NCBI GenBank assembly: GCA_001794935.1
Contig: MGLY01000043.1
Coordinates: 1 to 5,797 of the forward strand
DNA: 5,797 nt
From: Chlamydiae bacterium RIFCSPHIGHO2_12_FULL_49_9
GTDB taxonomy: Bacteria; Chlamydiota; Chlamydiia; Chlamydiales; SM23-39
Reading direction: 5' to 3'
Under the pieces are notes generated by a model. The model saw only the letters and a program-made list of their open reading frames with translations. It did no database searches and was not told the origin of the DNA. The position numbers and the translations under genes are program-made. This document shows positions 1 through 4,905 of this stretch, in pieces (within the stretch, counting starts at the first letter, position 1; each line of letters begins with the position of its first letter).

Positions 1-23
1 AGATGTCCTACAAAGTCTTTATT

Positions 24-29
24 GGAGGG
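24..29 (+). promoter_or_regulatory. Ribosome binding site of ssb (decides the start)
   Basis: GGAGGG lies 4 bases before the TTG at 34. It favours this TTG over the in-frame TTG at 22, which precedes the site and has no Shine-Dalgarno-like sequence of its own in view. Confidence 0.7.
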
Positions 30-33
30 ACCC

Positions 34-507
34 TTGAATTTCATCAATATTGCAGGACATCTCGGCGCCGACCCCGAAGTGCGCTTCACCTCTTCCGGAA
101 AAAAAGTGACGACGCTCCGCGTTGCCACAAGGAGCCGCAAAGGACAAAAAGACGACACCATTTGGTGGCGCGTGACTCTTTGGGACGAAAGGTTTGACAA
201 AATGGTGCCCCATTTGAAAAAGGGGAGCGCTGTCATTGTATTCGGCGAGATGCACAAGCCTGAACTCTTCAACGATAGAGAGGGGAAGCCCCAAATCTCG
301 ATGGAAATCACAGCTGTTCAAATCAACTTTAGCCCGTTTGGCAAGCCCGGCGGCTCAGAAAGATCGCAGGAAGGCGCATCTCACCACGCAGGTCCCGCCG
401 CCCCGTTCGGCACTCCTCACCCTGAAGGCGTCGCCAACCCTTACATGAGTTTCGGCGGCAAGACCGAAGGGCAGGGCACAACTGTCGACGATGAGGTTCC
501 GTTTTGA
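34..507 (+). CDS. ssb: Single-stranded DNA-binding protein SSB, chlamydial type
   Basis: SSB coats single-stranded DNA during replication, repair and recombination in the cytoplasm, and recruits partner proteins through its C-terminal tip. The 157-residue product has an OB-fold region at about residues 1-103 (GADPEVRFTSSGK near 11-23, TIWWRVTLWDERFDK at 42-56, KKGSAVIVFGE at 62-72), then a Gly/Pro/His-rich flexible linker (about 104-150), then the acidic tip DDEVPF, the usual partner-docking sequence. The OB part resembles Chlamydia SSB as I remember it. I chose the TTG at 34 because GGAGGG at 24-29 sits 4 bases upstream; an in-frame TTG at 22 would place that ribosome site inside the gene. 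The stop overlaps the pepA start. Length is normal for the family. Function is very sure, the exact start fairly sure. Confidence 0.95.
   Translation: MNFINIAGHLGADPEVRFTSSGKKVTTLRVATRSRKGQKDDTIWWRVTLWDERFDKMVPHLKKGSAVIVFGEMHKPELFNDREGKPQISMEITAVQINFSPFGKPGGSERSQEGASHHAGPAAPFGTPHPEGVANPYMSFGGKTEGQGTTVDDEVPF
493..496 (+). promoter_or_regulatory. Ribosome binding site of pepA inside ssb
   Basis: GAGG, seven bases before the TTG at 504, lies within the codons for the DDEVPF tip of SSB. It supports initiation at the TTGA overlap rather than at a later codon. Confidence 0.55.
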
Positions 508-1973
508 AGCTCTCTTGCGCTCCCAGCCTTGATAAGCGGGAACCGGCCGACCTGATCGTCCTCCCTTTTTGGCAGGACGCTTCTGAGGGGACCCATTTTA
601 AAAAGATTGTGGGCTCTGCCATTTCCTCCGGCGATTTTAAGGGAAAGCTCGGCGAAGGGGCTCTTTTTTATCTCGAAAAGGAAAAAGAGCCGCGCCTTCT
701 TCTTTTGGGTCTCGGAGAAAAAGAGAAGTCGATGCCTGAGTCTCTGCGAAGAGCTTTTTCTAACGCTGTAAAAACAGCTCAAGGCAAAAAGGCAAAGAGC
801 GTCAACATCATCCTTCCCGAGCTGAAAACCCTCTCTAAACCCGAGCTTGCGCAAGCGGTTTTTGAGGGGATTTTGCTCACCAATTATGCGTTTATTAGCT
901 TGAAAGGGGACTCGCTCAAAGAAAACCCGGTCGTACTTCTCGAAAAAATCTCCTTTATCGGGCTCGATAAAAAAGATCTCGCCTCTTTGGATGAAGTTGA
1001 GACGATTGCAAGGGGAGTGTATCTTGTCAGAGAGCTTGTCAATGGGAATGCGGATGACGTGACTCCCAAAATGCTCGCTGATACAGCAAAGAGCTTTGAG
1101 AAGACATCTCCCAAGATCAAAACGACGATTTTTGACAAAAAGAAGTTAGAGCAAGAGGGCTTTGGCCTCATTCTCGCAGTGAGTAGGGCCTCGAGCGCAG
1201 ATCCTTACCTGATCCAGGTCTCTTATAAAGGCGCTCACCGCTCAAAAGAGCATATCGTTCTCGTCGGCAAAGGGGTTACCTACGACACGGGAGGTTTGAG
1301 CCTGAAGCCGACCGATAACATGCTGACGATGAAGTGCGACATGTCGGGCGCAGCGACTGTGCTCGGCGCCGTTCAGACGGCGGCAGCGCTTGGACTGAAA
1401 GTCAACGTGACGGCTCTTGTCCCGACAGTGGAAAATGCCATCGGATCGAGGAGCTATAAGCTCGGAGATGTCTACAAATCTTATTCCGGTAAAACGGTGG
1501 AGATCAACAACACCGATGCAGAGGGGAGACTCATCCTGGCAGATGCCCTCTCTTTTGCTGCAAAAAACCTAAAACCTACTTGCATGATCGATATTGCGAG
1601 TCTTACCGGAGCTGCCGTTGTTGCGCTTGGCGAAGAGCTCTCAGCTCTATTTGCGAATGATGAGTCTTTATCCAAAGACCTCCTCGCGGCCTCTGAAAAG
1701 ACGGGCGAGCTCATCTGGCGCCTTCCTCTTCATCCGGGCTACAAAGAGTCTTTGAAGTCGGAAATCGGGGATCTGATCAATACGAGCGGACGCGACGCCG
1801 GCTCGATGAAGGCGGCTCTCTTCCTCCAGGAATTTACAGCGAATGTTCCCTGGGCCCACATCGACTTTGCAGGGCCCTGCTATCTCACCAAGCCGAAATA
1901 CTACAACCCGGTCAAAGGGACGGGCTATGGCCTGCGCCTCTTCATCGATTTTCTCAAAAAGAGATCGGTATGA
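504..1973 (+). CDS. pepA: Leucyl aminopeptidase (M17 family, PepA)
   Basis: This is a cytosolic two-metal aminopeptidase that removes N-terminal residues from peptides and so recycles amino acids; M17 enzymes are normally hexamers. The 489-residue product has the variable N-terminal domain (about 1-165) and the catalytic domain (about 170-489). The expected metal and catalytic residues are all present: K256 and D261 (GKGVTYDTGG), K268 (SLKPT), D279 (MKCDMSGAA), and D338, E340 and R342 in the signature NTDAEGRL. They follow the E. coli PepA numbering with a constant offset of 14, so the active site has no insertion or deletion. The C-terminal WAHIDFAGP is also typical. The TTG start at 504 overlaps the ssb stop as TTGA, with GAGG at 493-496 seven bases upstream. 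This implies translational coupling. E. coli PepA is also a DNA-binding Xer cofactor; nothing here shows that role. Confidence 0.97.
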   Translation: MKLSCAPSLDKREPADLIVLPFWQDASEGTHFKKIVGSAISSGDFKGKLGEGALFYLEKEKEPRLLLLGLGEKEKSMPESLRRAFSNAVKTAQGKKAKSVNIILPELKTLSKPELAQAVFEGILLTNYAFISLKGDSLKENPVVLLEKISFIGLDKKDLASLDEVETIARGVYLVRELVNGNADDVTPKMLADTAKSFEKTSPKIKTTIFDKKKLEQEGFGLILAVSRASSADPYLIQVSYKGAHRSKEHIVLVGKGVTYDTGGLSLKPTDNMLTMKCDMSGAATVLGAVQTAAALGLKVNVTALVPTVENAIGSRSYKLGDVYKSYSGKTVEINNTDAEGRLILADALSFAAKNLKPTCMIDIASLTGAAVVALGEELSALFANDESLSKDLLAASEKTGELIWRLPLHPGYKESLKSEIGDLINTSGRDAGSMKAALFLQEFTANVPWAHIDFAGPCYLTKPKYYNPVKGTGYGLRLFIDFLKKRSV

Positions 1974-2797
1974 AATGGCAAGCAGCGCGGCCCGAAAAGC
2001 TGATCGCTTTTCTTCAGGCGCAGCTCGGTGGCTCCTATTCGGGAAAACAGCTGAGACGTGCGCTTGAAGCAAACCTTTGCCGCGTGAATGCGCGCGTCGA
2101 GCGCTTTGGTTCGGCTTCGATCAAAACCGGCGACACGGTTGAGCTCGCCTCTTCTTGGAAAAATCTCGTTGCTCAAAAACCCGCCCCTATCGAAACGATC
2201 TATGAAGATGAGCACCTCACGATCATCAATAAACCCGCAGGATGGGTCTCAAAAGACATTCAACCATCCAAACTTGTTCATCGTCTCGATAAAGACACAA
2301 CCGGGCTTCTCATCCTTGCAAAAAGCCATCTCGCATTCGAGAAAATGAAAGGGCTCTTTGAGAAAAAAGAGATCGTGAAAGAATACCTCGCGCTCGTCGA
2401 TGGGCATCCATCCCAAAACGAAGGGCGAATTGAAAACCGCCTCGGTAAAAAAGGATCTTATCAAGGGCAGACCATTTGGGGATCGAGCCCTACAGGCTCT
2501 ATTGCAACCACTGAGTGGAAGGCGCTTGCCAAAGGCAAAAACTCAACCCTTCTTCTCTGTAAACCCCTCACGGGCCGCACTCACCAGATCCGCGTCCACC
2601 TTGCTGAAATGAACCACCCGATCCTCGTCGATCGCCAATACGCAAAGTCATTTCGCTGCAAACACTTTATCCAAAGACCGCTTCTTCACGCGCACACACT
2701 CCGCTTCATTCATCCTTTCTTGAATAAAGAAATCAGCCTCAAAGCGCCGCTTCCAAGAGATTTCCAAGAAGTCTTAAAACTTGAGCACATTAACTAG
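1970..2797 (+). CDS. RluA-family rRNA/tRNA pseudouridine synthase with S4 domain
   Basis: The enzyme isomerises uridine to pseudouridine in structured RNA. The 275-residue product has an N-terminal S4 RNA-binding domain (about 8-60; SYSGKQLRRALEANLCRVN and TGDTVEL are typical) and then the RluA catalytic domain. Visible motifs are INKPAG (86-91), HRLDKDTTG (104-112) with the catalytic aspartate D107, EYLALVDG (138-145), GRTHQIRVHL (202-211) and PLLHAHTLRFIHP (237-249). The ATG at 1970 overlaps the pepA stop as ATGA, so it is the third gene of a coupled operon. The Shine-Dalgarno (AGAGAT, 1960-1965) is weak, which fits coupling. Oddity: only about 12 residues separate NKPAG and HRLD, where E. 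coli RluA and RluD have about 25-30. The target uridine (RluA-, RluC- or RluD-like) cannot be assigned. Its stop lies within the end of dinD on the other strand. Confidence 0.93.
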   Translation: MKWQAARPEKLIAFLQAQLGGSYSGKQLRRALEANLCRVNARVERFGSASIKTGDTVELASSWKNLVAQKPAPIETIYEDEHLTIINKPAGWVSKDIQPSKLVHRLDKDTTGLLILAKSHLAFEKMKGLFEKKEIVKEYLALVDGHPSQNEGRIENRLGKKGSYQGQTIWGSSPTGSIATTEWKALAKGKNSTLLLCKPLTGRTHQIRVHLAEMNHPILVDRQYAKSFRCKHFIQRPLLHAHTLRFIHPFLNKEISLKAPLPRDFQEVLKLEHIN

Positions 2798-3662
2798 TCG
2801 GAATCAATCCTATAGCGTCCTTGCCATCTATTTCCAAGGCAGGCTTTTTCTTTTTTAGGCGCTTTTCTACATTTTTAATCGGTTCAGCCGGAGGAATATT
2901 TTCTGGGAAAGTGCCTCCAATTTTGGCAATTGCAGCCCGGACTTCTTTGCCAACGATCTCATGCGTCTCAATAGCATCTCTTTGATTTTTGATATTTTCC
3001 CGTTTTAGCTTATCTCTTGTCTGAGTCATCCGAAATTGATTGGCTGCCAGCTCTATTGTGTTCATTCGATCCATGAGCTGCTCTTTTGGTGCAATGCCTT
3101 TGCGGGCTTTGATTGCATCAGATCCCAACCCTCCATAAAGTCCCTTATATCCCGCATCGTGGAAGATGCCGAACATCGAATTTTGAACACCCGCATCTCG
3201 AGCAGCCCCTGACAGCGCTTTGAACTCAATAGATGCCTGTTTTCTCATCTCCAAGCGTTCTAAGTCAGCAGCCGTTTCATCCGAGAGTTCTTGTCTTCGA
3301 GTCTGGATTGCAAAGTACTTTTGGGCTTCGGCGATTTCTGGCTTTCTGGGATCTCCGTTTTGGGCAATGAGATAGCAGGCAAAGCGAGAGAGGTGATAAT
3401 CTTCAACCAGTTGTGTGGCTCCTTTGCCGAACTCGATCTGCTTGCGGGCGTGCGCAATGTGATGGGTCGGATTGTTGCCTGATTGCTTACAAGACTCAAT
3501 GGCTTTTTTGATGGCATTTTCGAAATATCGCCATTGAGAGTAGCCGAGACAGGGCTGTAGGTCTCGAGCGCTCCAATATTCGATCCCATGCTGATTGATT
3601 TTTTTCAGGGACTCAAAGGACAATCTGTTTGGTGCAAGTTCGATATCGCCGGAATTTTTCAT
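2790..3662 (-). CDS. dinD: DNA-damage-inducible protein D (DinD) homologue
   Basis: The E. coli family member is an SOS-induced protein reported to inhibit RecA filament activities; no enzymatic fold is visible. The 290-residue product matches remembered E. coli DinD (274 residues) along its whole length: YWSARDLQPCLGYS (29-42), LSRFACYLIAQNGDP (91-105), KYFAIQTRRQEL (115-126), GYKGLYGGL (171-179), IELAANQFR (203-211), a THEIVGKEVR segment (233-242) and IGGTFPE (248-254). The N-terminal third is Bro-N/antirepressor-like in style. A lysine-rich tail follows (KRLKKKKP, 267-274). I prefer the ATG at 3662, with GAGAG a few bases upstream, to the in-frame TTG at 3677, which has no ribosome site. 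The gene overlaps the RluA gene tail-to-tail by 8 bases and diverges from the glycosyltransferase. It appears intact. Composition (about 45% G+C by hand count over 2821-3300) does not clearly mark recent transfer. Confidence 0.92.
   Translation of the reverse strand: MKNSGDIELAPNRLSFESLKKINQHGIEYWSARDLQPCLGYSQWRYFENAIKKAIESCKQSGNNPTHHIAHARKQIEFGKGATQLVEDYHLSRFACYLIAQNGDPRKPEIAEAQKYFAIQTRRQELSDETAADLERLEMRKQASIEFKALSGAARDAGVQNSMFGIFHDAGYKGLYGGLGSDAIKARKGIAPKEQLMDRMNTIELAANQFRMTQTRDKLKRENIKNQRDAIETHEIVGKEVRAAIAKIGGTFPENIPPAEPIKNVEKRLKKKKPALEIDGKDAIGLIPTS
2819..2856 (+). terminator. Possible weak terminator of the ssb-pepA-rluA operon
   Basis: A short inverted repeat (CCTTG at 2819-2823, CAAGG at 2835-2839) is followed after four bases by a T-rich tract (TTTTTCTTTTTT, 2845-2856 approximately). 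This is the only terminator-like arrangement downstream of the RluA gene. The stem is short, and the tract also encodes the lysine-rich tail of dinD on the other strand, so it may be coding composition only. Confidence 0.25.
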
Positions 3663-3695
3663 GTTGCTCTCACGCAAAGTTTTTTTAGAAAGACA

Positions 3696-3724
3696 AAGAT
3701 AGACTCGTTCAAAATAATTCTCAA
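3696..3724 (-). promoter_or_regulatory. dinD: Candidate sigma70-like promoter of dinD
   Basis: On the minus strand TTGAGA (3724-3719, 5 of 6 to TTGACA) is followed by a 17-base spacer and TATCTT (3701-3696, 4 of 6 to TATAAT). This would give a leader of about 27 bases before the ATG at 3662. Spacing is ideal but the match is moderate. No E. coli-type SOS box (CTGT-N8-ACAG) covers it. Confidence 0.4.
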
Positions 3725-3747
3725 CAGTAAGACTTTTTCAATCTGTT
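3723..3747. promoter_or_regulatory. Inverted repeat AACAG-N15-CTGTT in the dinD/glycosyltransferase divergent region
   Basis: The two half-sites are at 3723-3727 and 3743-3747. The left arm overlaps the candidate -35 of dinD, and the right arm abuts TAAAAT (3747-3752), a -10-like hexamer on the plus strand for which I find no good -35. The arms are only 5 bases, so this could be chance; it is listed as a possible operator between two divergent genes. Confidence 0.2.
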
Positions 3748-3789
3748 AAAATGCTGGTAAAAAAGGAAATAGGATAGCAAAATTAGCAC

Positions 3790-4872
3790 GTGGAACAAAT
3801 TCTTATCGTCAAAACATCTGCTCTCGGAGACATCGTTCAATCTCTCGATATTCTCTCCTACCTGCACAGTCGTTTCCCCAACGCCTTCATCGACTGGGCA
3901 GTTGAAGAAAATCTCTCCCCCCTCATCTCTTCCCATCCACTCATCCGAAAAGCGATCCCACTCAAACTCAAACTCAAACTCTCAAACTGGAAACAATTCC
4001 TTGCTCTCCGCAAAGAAAACTACGACTACCTCTTCGATCTCCAAGGCAACATCAAATCGGGACTCATCACCCTCCTTGCCCGCTCAAAAGTAAAAGTCGG
4101 CCTTGGCCCCAAATCAGTTCGCGAATGGCCCAACATCCTCGCAACACACATCCGCTTTGAAGTTCCGCAACATCTCAACATCCGCCTTCAATACTTAAGC
4201 CTGATCCGCCAATATTTCAACGACGCCTCCGCGCCAATTCCCAAACCAATGCGCCTCAATACGACCCCTGTTGAGAAAGAGAGTTTGGATCGCCACCTTT
4301 CTAAACTCACGGCCCCCCTCAAAATCATGGTATGCCCCGGCTCCAAATGGCCTACGAAACAACTCCCCTTAGAAACTCTTCTCTCTCTTTTAGATCTCAT
4401 TGAGAAAAATCTGCCGGCCTCTTTTCTCCTTGTCTGGGGAGATGCTTCGGAAAAGGCCCTTTGCGAAAAACTCCAATCGAACAAAAGAGTTCTCTCTGAA
4501 AAACTCTCGCTTCCCCTCTGGCAAAACCTCATGAGCGAAATGGATCTCGTCATCGCCGTCGATTCAAGCGCGCTTCATCTCGCAGCCACCACCCAAACGC
4601 CCACCTTTAGCGTCTTTGGTCCCACCTCTCCCAACATCTTTAAACCCATCGGCAATCACCATCTCGCCATTTTTGGCAAATGTCCTTACGGCACCATTTT
4701 TGAGAAGAGATGTCCGGTTCTCAGAAGCTGTCCGACGGCAGCTTGCATGAGAGATCTTAAGGCAGAGAAGCTTTTTGAAGAGTTTATAAAATGGTGGCAA
4801 AGGGACTCTGTCCCTTTGAATCCCTGTCAAAGGGCGGAGCCCTTTGCAAACCCGGGATTCCAAAGAATGTAA
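3790..4872 (+). CDS. Glycosyltransferase family 9, LPS heptosyltransferase (WaaC-like)
   Basis: GT9 enzymes transfer heptose from ADP-heptose to the inner LPS core at the cytoplasmic face of the inner membrane. The 360-residue product starts like WaaC: ILIVKTSALGDIVQSL (4-19), with D14 in the place of the WaaC catalytic aspartate. Further motifs are DWAVEE (35-40), ENYDYLFDLQGNIKS (76-90), CPGSKWPTKQLP (182-193, K190 matching the WaaC donor-binding lysine) and DLVIAVDSSALHLAA (252-266, D258), then FGPTSP. DSS replaces the more usual DTG. A cysteine cluster follows (C298, C308, C314, C319), so acceptor or sugar may differ. The GTG at 3790 is the start: an in-frame TAG lies two codons upstream at 3784-3786, and the first beta strand begins at once. 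The nearest Shine-Dalgarno (AGGA, 3771-3774) is too far. The family-like sequence ends near residue 337; the last 23 residues come from a palindromic repeat. Confidence 0.92.
   Translation: MEQILIVKTSALGDIVQSLDILSYLHSRFPNAFIDWAVEENLSPLISSHPLIRKAIPLKLKLKLSNWKQFLALRKENYDYLFDLQGNIKSGLITLLARSKVKVGLGPKSVREWPNILATHIRFEVPQHLNIRLQYLSLIRQYFNDASAPIPKPMRLNTTPVEKESLDRHLSKLTAPLKIMVCPGSKWPTKQLPLETLLSLLDLIEKNLPASFLLVWGDASEKALCEKLQSNKRVLSEKLSLPLWQNLMSEMDLVIAVDSSALHLAATTQTPTFSVFGPTSPNIFKPIGNHHLAIFGKCPYGTIFEKRCPVLRSCPTAACMRDLKAEKLFEEFIKWWQRDSVPLNPCQRAEPFANPGFQRM
3961..3978 (+). repeat. Hexanucleotide tandem repeat (CTCAAA)x3 within the glycosyltransferase gene
   Basis: Three perfect CTCAAA units are followed by a partial copy (CTCTCAAAC). 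They encode alternating Leu-Lys (L58 to L64). Change in copy number would stay in frame. Confidence 0.7.
4798..4846. terminator. Possible bidirectional termination or mRNA-end hairpins
   Basis: The two perfect 3-base-loop hairpins H1 and H2 lie at the meeting point of two convergent genes and could stop transcription or protect 3' ends in both directions. Neither is followed by a T tract on either strand, so this is not a classical intrinsic terminator. Confidence 0.3.
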
Positions 4873-4905
4873 ATCCTTTGGTGGGGTTAGGGGCAAAGCC
4901 CTTAA
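4798..4905. repeat. Clustered palindromic element with four stem-loops between convergent genes
   Basis: Four hairpins are packed in about 108 bases. H1 has arms CAAAGGGAC (4798-4806) and GTCCCTTTG (4810-4818), loop TCT. H2 has arms CAAAGGGC (4828-4835) and GCCCTTTG (4839-4846), loop GGA. H3 has arms CCAAAG (4860-4865) and CTTTGG (4876-4881). H4 has arms TTAGGGGC (4887-4894) and GCCCTTAA (4898-4905), loop AAA, with one G-T pair. H1 and H2 are perfect. An alternative stem pairs 4815-4824 with 4854-4864 with one bulged base and encloses H2. The element encodes the tail of the glycosyltransferase and contains both convergent stops (4870-4872 plus, 4902-4904 minus). It looks like a dispersed palindromic repeat; copies elsewhere in the genome cannot be seen from here. 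Confidence 0.75.

Noticed and set aside
22..33. Upstream TTG at 22 as the ssb start
   Set aside because: The Shine-Dalgarno GGAGGG lies after it and is correctly placed for the TTG at 34.
441..854. Minus-strand open frame over the ssb-pepA junction
   Set aside because: It is the complement of strong coding sequence in both genes, with no motif.
1668..2072. Minus-strand open frame across the pepA-RluA junction
   Set aside because: It is antisense to two well-supported coupled genes and has no recognisable domain or ribosome site.
3260..3589. Minus-strand open frame in another frame inside dinD
   Set aside because: It overlaps the strongly motif-supported dinD frame and has no family features.
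3663..3677. TTG at 3677 as the dinD start
   Set aside because: No ribosome site precedes it, while the ATG at 3662 has GAGAG nearby.
3723..3752. LexA (SOS) box before dinD
   Set aside because: The CTGT/ACAG-type half-sites are in the wrong order and spacing (AACAG-N15-CTGTT); there is no CTGT-N8-ACAG.
4798..4905. CRISPR array or integration attachment site
   Set aside because: The units are hairpins of differing sequence without regular spacers; no cas gene, integrase or tRNA is in view.
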